Shown here one piece after another: positions 1 through 5,014 of a stretch of DNA of 5,014 nt. Position numbers and translations under genes: made by a program. Location of the stretch: the NCBI GenBank assembly GCA_023431725.1, contig JAEYVN010000578.1:1-5014 (forward strand), written 5' to 3'. The stretch's first letter is position 1, and every line of letters begins with the position of its first letter. The stretch is from Pseudomonadota bacterium. Lineage in GTDB: Bacteria; Pseudomonadota; Alphaproteobacteria; Rhizobiales; Xanthobacteraceae. Under the pieces are notes generated by a model that did not search any database, had not been told where the DNA came from, and was given only the letters and a program-made list of their open reading frames with translations.

Positions 1-1682
1 TCGACGGAAAGCCCGCCGAACTCGCCGATCGAAAAACGCTCGACGTTGAGCCCGTCGGCATTCAGCGCGAGCTTCACGTCGGTTTTTCCGGCTTCGACGC
101 CGGCAAAGCGCAGGCGCCCCAGCGCCAGCGCCAGCGATACGTCATCGGGACGGTCCGCATCGCTCAAGGATTTTGCCGTTCCGGCGAACTGCAGCAGCGT
201 GTCGAAATCGAATTCGTCGGCCCGCAATGACAAATCGAGTTGGCTGCGCCCCCCATCGCGGGCCGGCGCGTAAGCGACGCTACCGGCAACGGCCTTGCGA
301 TCAATGTCCGCCTGCATCCGTTCGATGGCGACCTTCTGCGGGCTAAGCGTGACGTCGCCGCGCAGGCGCGCTGGACGCGTCGGCAGCGAGGTGATGGCCC
401 GGCCTTCCAGCCAATCGCCGAAGATGCGGGGATCGCCGGAGGTCACATCCACCGGCCCGGCAAACGACAACCGACCATTCTCGAGGTGGATCTCTCCACT
501 GGCCTGCAATTGGGTGAAGCCCGGCCCGCGCGCCTCGAAGCCGCTCAATGCCGTCACGCCGTTGCCCAGCTCGATGTCGCCACGGACGTTCTGCAGCGAT
601 CCGCCGCCCAGTGTCACCACATCGATCCCGAAGCCGATCTGGGTCGGGATCAGCGGCTTCGCCATGTCGCCCGCCGCCGACAGCACGGCCGTCAGCGCCG
701 CGCGCGGCGGCAGATTGGCGCCGCTCGTTGCCGCCAGCAATTTATCGGCGTCGAGCTGACGCGCCGACAAAACGACGTTGAAGCGGGGCGCGGCACCGAA
801 TTTTGCCTCCGCGGTCCCACCAAGTTTCAGCGCGCGATCATCCGGGCCGTATTGAAACTCGACCTGCTCGAACAAGGCGTTCGCCGCATTGGCCTTCATC
901 CTGGCGCTGACGCGCCACGGGTCGGGCGGCGCGGTTTTGTCGCCCTTGCTGGAGGCGACCCGCCGCGTCAGCGTGGCCTGGCCCTCAAATCGCGGGGCAC
1001 CGCCTTCTGTGACGAACAGGCCCTCCACATCCGCCGTCACCGGACGGTCGGACGGATCGACGCTCAACCTGAGGCGGGAGCCGCCGGCTTCGGGGCGCCC
1101 GGTGGAGAGCCGATAGCTATACAATCCGCCATCGAGGACGAAGGCGCCCTCGCCGCGGATCGGACCTGGCAGCGCGCGGACGTCGCCGTTGAACCAGAGC
1201 TTGCTGAGGCTTGTGCTGGCTCCGCTCGCCGCATCGGACAACTCGATGCGGGCGTCCTCGATATTCAGCTTGTCGATCGAGAAGGTTTCGGCACTGACAC
1301 CATCGAGCAAGGCGGGGACAGTGGCGCGGCCGTCCTTGGCCAGCGAGACCTTCACTTCCGGGCCGATCAGCCGCATTTCGACGGCGCGCAGCTTGCCCGA
1401 GAACAGCGGCGGCAGGGCAAACTCGATGGCCAGCGCCTTGGCCCGAACGGCCTGCGGATCGTCAGGCTTGCCGATCTCGATCCCGGAAAGAACCAGGCTC
1501 GGCGTGGGCAACAGCCGCACATCCATCGGACCGGTCACGCGCACCGGCAGGCCGAGCGCTTCGCCGGCCTGCTTTTCAAAGGTTGCGCGATGGGCATTCC
1601 AGTCGATGAAATACGGGCCGAGCAACGCCGCGAGCAGCGCCACGATCAAGGCCATCGCCAAACTGAGCAACGTCGTTTGCAC
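1..1682 (-). CDS. AsmA family protein, N-terminal 560 residues (C-terminus outside window)
   Basis: A large inner-membrane-anchored envelope protein of the AsmA / AsmA-like group. Known members are linked to outer-membrane assembly and lipid transport between the two membranes. The minus frame is open from a GTG at 1682-1680 to the window edge with no stop, so the gene is cut off; relatives usually run to about 1,000-1,300 aa. Residues 4-22 form one hydrophobic helix (LLSLAMALIVALLAALLG) followed by PYFIDWN at 23-29, so most of the chain should lie in the periplasm. The region VRLLPTPSLVLSGIEIG (55-71) is the usual AsmA N-terminal pattern, and the rest is a run of amphipathic beta-type repeats. 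The start was chosen because this is the first start codon after the in-frame TGA near 1755. It has GGTGAG just upstream (1691-1686), and MQTTLL matches relatives as I remember them. Family call is strong; exact role unknown. Confidence 0.9.
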   Translation of the reverse strand, partial: MQTTLLSLAMALIVALLAALLGPYFIDWNAHRATFEKQAGEALGLPVRVTGPMDVRLLPTPSLVLSGIEIGKPDDPQAVRAKALAIEFALPPLFSGKLRAVEMRLIGPEVKVSLAKDGRATVPALLDGVSAETFSIDKLNIEDARIELSDAASGASTSLSKLWFNGDVRALPGPIRGEGAFVLDGGLYSYRLSTGRPEAGGSRLRLSVDPSDRPVTADVEGLFVTEGGAPRFEGQATLTRRVASSKGDKTAPPDPWRVSARMKANAANALFEQVEFQYGPDDRALKLGGTAEAKFGAAPRFNVVLSARQLDADKLLAATSGANLPPRAALTAVLSAAGDMAKPLIPTQIGFGIDVVTLGGGSLQNVRGDIELGNGVTALSGFEARGPGFTQLQASGEIHLENGRLSFAGPVDVTSGDPRIFGDWLEGRAITSLPTRPARLRGDVTLSPQKVAIERMQADIDRKAVAGSVAYAPARDGGRSQLDLSLRADEFDFDTLLQFAGTAKSLSDADRPDDVSLALALGRLRFAGVEAGKTDVKLALNADGLNVERFSIGEFGGLSV

Positions 1683-1725
1683 TAGCTCACCAGAATCATC
1701 CGTAGTCCCGCCCCTTGGGGACGAG

Positions 1726-1758
1726 CCTATCCGTTCTGCCCTGCAAGAATAATGTCAA
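1726..1758 (-). promoter_or_regulatory. Weak candidate promoter for the AsmA gene
   Basis: A perfect TTGACA (-35 type) lies on the minus strand at 1758-1753. The best -10-like hexamer downstream is GATAGG (1731-1726), which matches TATAAT at only three positions and sits after an over-long 21-nt spacer. The position, about 45 nt before the GTG start, is sensible. The poor -10 makes this a tentative call; the TTGACA may be chance. Confidence 0.22.
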
Positions 1759-1784
1759 TTCGGGCGCTGCGGGACCACCCCGGC

Positions 1785-1815
1785 ACCACACGACAGGCCC
1801 AACAATTAGTGTGGT
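1785..1815. repeat. 7-bp inverted repeat ACCACAC / GTGTGGT
   Basis: ACCACAC at 1785-1791 is exactly complementary to GTGTGGT at 1809-1815, with a 17-nt spacer. It lies about 50 bp past the dehydrogenase stop and about 100 bp before the AsmA start. No T-tract follows on either strand, so it is not a standard intrinsic terminator. It could be a weak stem at the 3' end of the dehydrogenase mRNA, a protein-binding dyad, or chance. Confidence 0.3.
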
Positions 1816-1863
1816 TTATGGGCAAATCTGTGATGCCGGCGTCAGGCCGCCATGCTGGAAGGC

Positions 1864-3291
1864 CTACAAATCAGGCAGCATCTTTCCGGGATTCATGATG
1901 TTTTGCGGATCGAGCGCCTGCTTGATGGCCCGCATTGCGGTGATCGCCGGCACCCCGTGCTCCGCCAGCAGATATTTCATCTTGCCCTGTCCGACGCCAT
2001 GCTCGCCGGTGCAGGTGCCGCCCATCTCCAGGGCCCGCTCGGCCAGTCGCTGGATGAATGTTTTCACCCGCTTCACTTCGTCGGCATCATCGACGTCGAC
2101 CAGAAGCGCCACATGGAAGTTGCCATCGCCCACATGTCCGACCACCGGCCCGAGAAGACCTGCCTCTTGCAGATCGCGCTGGCTCTCGGTGACACATTCG
2201 GCCAGCCGCGAGATCGGCACGCAGACATCGGTGGCCAGCGATCGGGCGCCCGGACGCAGCGATAGCGCTGCCCAATACCCGTCATGCCGCGCCTGCCACA
2301 ACCGCGTGCGCTCCTCCGGCCTGGTGGTCCATTCGAACGGCCCGCCGCCCAGGTCGGCAGCGATCTCGCCGAAGCGCTGCGATTGCTCGGCAACGCCCGC
2401 CTCGGTGCCATGGAATTCCAGCAGCAGCAGCGGCGATTCCGGCAGGGTCAGCTTCGAATAGGCGTTACAGGCCTTCACCTGCAAGGCATCGAGCAGTTCG
2501 ATGCGCGCGACCGGGATGCCGGACTGGATGGTCAGGATCGTGGCGTTGCAGGCCGCTTCCACACTTGGGAAGGGACAGATCGCGGCGCCGATCGCTTCGG
2601 GAATACCGTGCAGCTTCAGCGTCAGTTCGGTGATGACACCGAGCGTGCCTTCCGCTCCCACCATCAGCCGGGTCAGGTCGTAGCCCGACGACGATTTCCG
2701 CGCCCGAGTCGAGGTGGTCATGACCTCGCCGTTGGCCAACACCGCCTTCAGCGACAGCACATTGTCTTTCATCGTGCCGTAGCGGACCGCGTTGGTACCG
2801 GACGCCCGCGTCGAGGCCATGCCGCCGAGCGAGGCATCGGCACCCGGATCGATCGGGAAAAACAGGCCCTGATCGCGCAGATGCTCGTTCAGCATTTTGC
2901 GGGTGACGCCCGGCTCGACCACGCAGTCGAGATCCTCGGCATGCACCGCCAGGATGCGGTTCATGTCGCGGAAATCGATGGTCACGCCGCCCTGCGGCGC
3001 ATTGATCTGGCCCTCCAGCGAGGTCCCGGTGCCGAAGGGAATGACCGGCACGCCATGGCGCGCGCAGATGCGCACCGCCGCCTGCACATCGGCCGTCTCC
3101 TGCGGAAACACCACAGCCTCCGGCGGCTGGTTCGGAATCCAGGTGAGCGTATTGCCGTGCTGCTCGCGGACGGCCTGTGACGTGACAAGCCGATTGCCGA
3201 AATGGGCAGCGAGTTCCGAGAGCGCCTGCGCGGTCGCTTGCGGGTCGCGCGCGGGTTCGGTGGTTGTCTTGGCTTCGGCCGCAAACGCCAT
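1864..3291 (-). CDS. FAD-linked D-lactate / D-2-hydroxyacid dehydrogenase (cytochrome type, GlcD/LDHD family)
   Basis: A 475-aa flavoenzyme that should oxidise a D-2-hydroxyacid such as D-lactate or glycolate to the 2-oxoacid, passing electrons to the respiratory chain, probably at the inner face of the membrane. FAD-binding (PCMH-type) half: PFGTGTSLEG at 85-94, GGMASTRASGTNAVRYG at 156-172, GYDLTRLMVGAEGTLGVIT at 203-221. C-terminal FAD-oxidase half: GHVGDGNFH at 385-393 and TGEHGVGQGK at 428-437, ending NPGKMLPDL. In the related human D2HGDH, metal is bound by two His in the GHxGDGNxH motif and a Glu just before the catalytic His; here these correspond to H386, H393, E430 and H431, all present. 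The frame is open further up to 3444, but the ATG at 3291 is preferred: GAGGA lies 8 nt before it, and the extra 51 residues do not resemble the family. Length is normal for single-subunit members. Substrate cannot be fixed from sequence. Confidence 0.94.
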   Translation of the reverse strand: MAFAAEAKTTTEPARDPQATAQALSELAAHFGNRLVTSQAVREQHGNTLTWIPNQPPEAVVFPQETADVQAAVRICARHGVPVIPFGTGTSLEGQINAPQGGVTIDFRDMNRILAVHAEDLDCVVEPGVTRKMLNEHLRDQGLFFPIDPGADASLGGMASTRASGTNAVRYGTMKDNVLSLKAVLANGEVMTTSTRARKSSSGYDLTRLMVGAEGTLGVITELTLKLHGIPEAIGAAICPFPSVEAACNATILTIQSGIPVARIELLDALQVKACNAYSKLTLPESPLLLLEFHGTEAGVAEQSQRFGEIAADLGGGPFEWTTRPEERTRLWQARHDGYWAALSLRPGARSLATDVCVPISRLAECVTESQRDLQEAGLLGPVVGHVGDGNFHVALLVDVDDADEVKRVKTFIQRLAERALEMGGTCTGEHGVGQGKMKYLLAEHGVPAITAMRAIKQALDPQNIMNPGKMLPDL

Positions 3292-3299
3292 TGGCAGGG

Positions 3300-3304
3300 T
3301 CCTC
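3300..3304 (-). promoter_or_regulatory. Ribosome binding site that sets the dehydrogenase start
   Basis: GAGGA on the minus strand (3304-3300) lies 8 nt before the ATG at 3291-3289. I see no comparable site in front of the longer alternative start at 3444. This supports the 475-aa rather than the 526-aa reading. Confidence 0.6.
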
Positions 3305-3436
3305 GTCAAACGTGGGGCAGAACCTAATGCAGGATTTAGGAAAAGTGGAATCTGGTTTGCGCGGCGTGGCTGTCCGGCAAAATTGGCAAATCCGGATTCC
3401 GTCCACCTCACGTTGGCTTTCAGCTGACACATGAAG

Positions 3437-3452
3437 TTGATCAAATTGCAAT
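3437..3452. promoter_or_regulatory. Candidate operator: two abutting 8-bp palindromes
   Basis: TTGATCAA (3437-3444) and ATTGCAAT (3445-3452) are both perfect palindromes and touch each other. Together they also give the TTG-N9-CAA dyad at 3437-3451. They sit in the AT-rich centre of the divergent gap, where a regulator of both genes could bind. No regulator gene lies in the window and I do not recognise the site as a known family's box. Confidence 0.35.
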
Positions 3453-3467
3453 CGTTCTGCGCATTAT
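3437..3467 (+). promoter_or_regulatory. Candidate promoter for the thioesterase gene
   Basis: TTGATC (3437-3442, four of six matches to TTGACA) and CATTAT (3462-3467, four of six matches to TATAAT) are separated by 19 nt, slightly long. Transcription would begin near 3474, giving a leader of about 30 nt to the ATG at 3505. The -35 would overlap the palindrome TTGATCAA, so a protein bound there could block RNA polymerase. Inference from pattern only. Confidence 0.3.
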
Positions 3468-3504
3468 CGATTTACATGTGCAGTGCATACAGACAAAATC
3501 CGCC

Positions 3505-4014
3505 ATGCTTGATCGCACAGACTTCGAACCAGTCTTCTTTGCACCTTTCGTCTCGTCGGTGATGACCGTCGAGCGGGACTGGATCGATTTCAACGGCCAT
3601 ATGAACATGGCTTATTACAACGTGCTGTTCGATCGCGGCCTCGACGAACTCTACAATCTTGCCGGCCTTGGGCAGCGCTATCGCAATGAGCGCCAGCTCT
3701 CCTTCTTTACCGCCGAAGTCCACGTTCGCTATTTGCGGGAGTTGCATGAGGGCGCGCCGGTGCGGGTGACGTTCCAGTTGCTGGAATTTGACAACAAGCG
3801 GATGCACTTCTTCCAGCAGCTGTTCCACGCCACCGAAGGCTGGGTCTCGGCGACATCCGAAAACCTGTCCCTGCATGTCGACATGGCGGCGAAGAAGGCA
3901 ACGCCCTTCCCGCCCGATGTGGCGAAGCGTCTGGCCGAAGTGCGCAAATCCCATGCCCGGCTGCCGCGACCAGAAGCCGTCGGCCGCAGCATCGCGATGC
4001 CGGAAAAGGTCTAG
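3505..4014 (+). CDS. Acyl-CoA thioesterase, hotdog fold (4HBT_2-like)
   Basis: A 169-aa, probably cytoplasmic, single-domain thioesterase that should hydrolyse an acyl-CoA to the free acid and CoA. The signature WIDFNGHMNMAYYNVLFDRG (26-45) matches the hotdog pattern D-x-N-G-H-M-N; D28 is the likely catalytic acid/base, followed by the long central helix. The end of the fold is marked by ATEGWVSATSENLSLHVD (109-126). The tail KSHARLPRPEAVGRSIAMP (148-166) resembles, from memory, the C-terminal thioesterase domain fused to some L-carnitine dehydrogenases (betainyl-CoA thioesterase type); I could not verify this. The start is uncertain: the ATG at 3505 has no clear Shine-Dalgarno site, and an in-frame GTG at 3478 would add nine residues. 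MLDRTDFEPVFFAPF looks like a natural N-terminus. Read divergently from the dehydrogenase, with 221 bp to the next gene. Family call strong, substrate unknown. Confidence 0.9.
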   Translation: MLDRTDFEPVFFAPFVSSVMTVERDWIDFNGHMNMAYYNVLFDRGLDELYNLAGLGQRYRNERQLSFFTAEVHVRYLRELHEGAPVRVTFQLLEFDNKRMHFFQQLFHATEGWVSATSENLSLHVDMAAKKATPFPPDVAKRLAEVRKSHARLPRPEAVGRSIAMPEKV

Positions 4015-4048
4015 CGCCGCGCGCCCCGCTGCCTTCGCGCCGCGCGCC
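4014..4048 (+). repeat. 12-bp GC-rich direct repeat just after the thioesterase
   Basis: GCGCCGCGCGCC occurs at 4014-4025 and again, identical, at 4037-4048, with a unit spacing of 23 bp. The first copy begins on the last base of the TAG stop codon. The unit is low in complexity (only G and C), so slippage or base composition may explain it. No terminator-type stem followed by Ts is seen here. Confidence 0.45.
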
Positions 4049-4114
4049 GCACGGAAAAACCAGATCGCCTCTCGAAGCAGCAAGGCGCAACGCCCTACAG
4101 CGGATAGCAGGGGG

Positions 4115-4142
4115 TTGCCCGGCATCATCGCGGCGTCACAAT
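4115..4142 (+). promoter_or_regulatory. Candidate promoter for the hydrolase gene
   Basis: TTGCCC (4115-4120) and CACAAT (4137-4142) each match the sigma-70 consensus at four of six positions, with a 16-nt spacer. Transcription would start near 4149, only about 11 nt before the hairpin at 4160, giving a leader of about 87 nt to the GTG start. Pattern-based only. Confidence 0.28.
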
Positions 4143-4159
4143 GATCCTTGCCAAAATGA

Positions 4160-4192
4160 CATCTGTGCCGTCATCACTTGACGGTGTAGATG
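4160..4192 (+). promoter_or_regulatory. 14-bp stem-loop in the hydrolase 5' leader
   Basis: CATCT (4160-4164) pairs with AGATG (4188-4192), and CCGTCA (4168-4173) pairs with TGACGG (4179-4184), around a 5-nt loop TCACT. The bases between the arms, GTG (4165-4167) and TGT (4185-4187), can pair only as three G-U wobbles. The result is an unbroken 14-bp RNA stem on the plus strand; on the minus strand those three pairs become A-C mismatches. CCTTG (4146-4150) could also pair with CAAGG (4193-4197), adding a lower stem with a 9-nt bulge. No T-run follows, so it is not a standard terminator. Its role could be mRNA stability, control of translation, or a DNA operator based on the CCGTCA / TGACGG dyad. 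Confidence 0.55.
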
Positions 4193-4224
4193 CAAGGCTT
4201 GCGCAGGAGCCGTTGCGATCGGTC

Positions 4225-4230
4225 GGAGGA
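4225..4230 (+). promoter_or_regulatory. Ribosome binding site that sets the hydrolase GTG start
   Basis: GGAGGA ends 5 nt before the GTG at 4236. An ATG at 4231 abuts this site but is in another frame and gives a short peptide without family character. Spacing and family similarity both favour the GTG. Confidence 0.75.
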
Positions 4231-4235
4231 ATGCC

Positions 4236-4967
4236 GTGGCTGTTGAACGAATTCAGTATCAAGCAGGTAGCGTCGTGGGCCATGGCGCCCTCGTCTGGAA
4301 CGAGAAAGTCAGCGGCAAGCGTCCGCTGCTGCTGGTGATGCCGAACTGGCTGGGCGTGACCGATACCATCATCGAGCGCGCGGCGAAAATGGCCGGCGAC
4401 AAATACGTTGCGTTCGTCGCCTGCATGTATGGCGAGGGCAAGACCTGCGACGGTCCGGCCGAAGCCACCGAGTGGATGACCAAGGTGCGCCAGGATCGCG
4501 TCGAGGGCCGCGCCCGCGTCAACGCCGCGCTGCAGACCATGATCGCGGAAGCCGACAAGCGCGGCATCGGCGATTCATCGAAGAAGGCGGCGGTCGGCTT
4601 CTGCTTCGGCGGCGGCAATGTCCTGGAGCTGGCGCGCAGCGGTGCCGAACTCGACGCTGTCGTCAGCCTGCACGGCGATCTCGCGACCACCATGCCGGCG
4701 AAGAAGGGCGACATCAAAACTGCGATCTTCGTCCTGCATGGCACCAAGGATCCTGTGTCCGGCAAGGCCGATCGCGATGCGCTGGAAGCGGAACTCGATG
4801 GCGCCGGGGCCAACTGGCAGATCCTCGATTTCGGCGGCCGCCTGCATTCCTTCACCGAGGAAGAGGCCAACATGCCGGGCGTGGCGGAATACGACGCCGC
4901 GGCCGCGCACCAGACCTATCGGATGCTCGACGATTTCATTCAGGACGCATTCGCCAAAAAGTTGTAA
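4236..4967 (+). CDS. Dienelactone hydrolase family protein (atypical alpha/beta hydrolase)
   Basis: A 243-aa, apparently cytoplasmic alpha/beta hydrolase with a cysteine nucleophile. No signal peptide or membrane segment is seen. The catalytic triad is complete: C123 in the elbow GFCFGGG (121-127), D172 in LHGTKDPV (167-174), and H204 in LHSFTEEE (203-210). These sit almost exactly where Cys123, Asp171 and His202 lie in the classical enzyme of chlorocatechol degradation. Other family marks are RPLLLVMPNWLGVTD (29-43) and FVACMYGEGK (60-69). Two classical residues appear changed: the Glu of the E-I-F-G-V-N-type motif is replaced in P-N-W-L-G-V, and the substrate-binding Arg four residues after the His is E208. 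It therefore probably acts on some other ester, lactone or thioester; this comparison is from memory. No chlorocatechol genes are nearby. The GTG start is supported by GGAGGA 5 nt upstream. Family call firm, substrate unknown. Confidence 0.92.
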   Translation: MAVERIQYQAGSVVGHGALVWNEKVSGKRPLLLVMPNWLGVTDTIIERAAKMAGDKYVAFVACMYGEGKTCDGPAEATEWMTKVRQDRVEGRARVNAALQTMIAEADKRGIGDSSKKAAVGFCFGGGNVLELARSGAELDAVVSLHGDLATTMPAKKGDIKTAIFVLHGTKDPVSGKADRDALEAELDGAGANWQILDFGGRLHSFTEEEANMPGVAEYDAAAAHQTYRMLDDFIQDAFAKKL

Positions 4968-5014
4968 CCGCGCAAAAAGCTGGGGAACAACGCCGCACAA
5001 GGCCGGATTTCATC
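4968..5014. other. Short downstream flank, nothing recognised
   Basis: The last 47 bp after the hydrolase stop hold no gene start I can support and no clear terminator. A short minus-strand frame beginning at 5013 stops after 25 codons inside the hydrolase gene and looks like a chance frame. Confidence 0.5.

Larger units (their letters stand above)
1683..1863. other. Intergenic gap between dehydrogenase stop and AsmA gene start
   Basis: This 181-bp stretch separates two genes on the minus strand. It has no convincing coding frame in either direction. It holds a TTGACA hexamer (minus strand, 1758-1753), a 7-bp inverted repeat (1785-1815), and the small dyad CCCC-TT-GGGG (1711-1720). The gap is wide for a simple operon, so the AsmA gene may have its own promoter. 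No stem followed by a T-run was found to mark a classical terminator. Confidence 0.6.
3292..3504. promoter_or_regulatory. Divergent intergenic control region
   Basis: This 213-bp stretch lies between the divergently read dehydrogenase and thioesterase genes and must carry both promoters if neither start is wrong. The part at about 3427-3480 is clearly richer in A and T than its surroundings. It contains the palindromes TTGATCAA (3437-3444), ATTGCAAT (3445-3452), ATCGAT (3466-3471) and ACATGT (3474-3479). A smaller dyad, CCTAA / TTAGG (3323-3327 and 3336-3340, 8-nt spacer), lies close to the dehydrogenase start. I could not pick a convincing promoter for the dehydrogenase on the minus strand. 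Confidence 0.6.
4015..4235 (+). other. Intergenic leader between thioesterase and hydrolase genes
   Basis: These 221 bp hold no gene I can support. A frame from 4141 runs across the hydrolase start to 4338, but its peptide has no family character. The region carries, in order, the 12-bp direct repeat, a possible promoter at 4115-4142, a 14-bp hairpin at 4160-4192, the small dyad GCAAG-G-CTTGC at 4192-4202, and the hydrolase ribosome binding site. The spacing suggests the hydrolase is at least partly under its own control. Confidence 0.55.

Noticed and set aside
240..1685. A 481-codon open frame on the plus strand
   Set aside because: It lies antisense to the AsmA gene, is overloaded with Arg, Gln and His, and has no domain character. 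The minus-strand frame gives a typical AsmA N-terminus with a membrane helix, so this is a GC-driven shadow.
1834..1852. Small GC-rich dyad just after the dehydrogenase stop as a terminator
   Set aside because: The stem is only about 4 bp (GGCG / CGCC) and no T-tract follows on the minus strand.
3292..3444. A 51-residue N-terminal extension of the dehydrogenase (start at 3444)
   Set aside because: The extension does not resemble the family or a signal peptide, covers the AT-rich control region, and has no ribosome binding site, whereas the ATG at 3291 has GAGGA at good spacing.
4084..4094. GGCG-CAA-CGCC mini-hairpin in the leader
   Set aside because: Four base pairs with a 3-nt loop are expected often in DNA this rich in G and C.
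3472..4128. A 218-codon open frame on the minus strand
   Set aside because: It is antisense to the thioesterase, whose plus-strand product carries the clear hotdog motif D-x-N-G-H-M-N. The minus product resembles no family I know.
4160..4192. The hairpin as an intrinsic terminator of the thioesterase transcript
   Set aside because: The bases after the stem (CAAGGCTTGCG) contain no T-run, and the stem is about 145 nt past the thioesterase stop.
4141..4338. A 65-codon plus-strand frame overlapping the hydrolase start
   Set aside because: The peptide has no family features and most of it overlaps the well-supported hydrolase gene in another frame; the 4141-4235 part holds the hairpin.

Overview
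The window is dense, GC-rich (roughly 60-65% by eye) chromosomal DNA. The proteins look like those of an alphaproteobacterium of the Bradyrhizobium / Rhodopseudomonas / Afipia group (Hyphomicrobiales). The strongest clue is the N-terminus of the AsmA-like protein (MQTTLLSLAMA..., then GPYFIDWN), which I recall as characteristic of that group. No database was searched, so this placement is inference. Two of the four genes start with GTG. I see no mobile element, CRISPR array, tRNA or rRNA.

Layout: (1) Positions 1-1682, minus strand: the first 560 codons of a large AsmA-family envelope protein whose C-terminal part lies beyond the left edge. (2) 1683-1863: a gap with a possible promoter and a 7-bp inverted repeat. 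(3) 1864-3291, minus strand: a complete FAD-linked D-lactate / 2-hydroxyacid dehydrogenase of 475 aa. (4) 3292-3504: an AT-rich divergent control region with adjacent 8-bp palindromes. (5) 3505-4014, plus strand: a 169-aa hotdog-fold acyl-CoA thioesterase. (6) 4015-4235: a 221-bp leader with a GC-rich direct repeat, a possible promoter and a 14-bp RNA-type hairpin. (7) 4236-4967, plus strand: a 243-aa dienelactone-hydrolase-family alpha/beta hydrolase. (8) 4968-5014: nothing recognised.

The three complete enzymes suggest small-acid metabolism: a thioesterase that releases acids from CoA, a flavoenzyme that oxidises 2-hydroxyacids to 2-oxoacids and feeds electrons to the respiratory chain, and a cysteine hydrolase of esters or lactones. 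The sequence does not show that they form one pathway. The genes are not tightly packed, and the gaps of about 180-220 bp suggest separate control. The AsmA protein is an envelope housekeeping factor and probably unrelated in function.

I found no convincing new multi-gene system. The observations most worth following are the orientation-specific hairpin in front of the hydrolase and the loss, in that hydrolase, of residues that define true dienelactone hydrolases.
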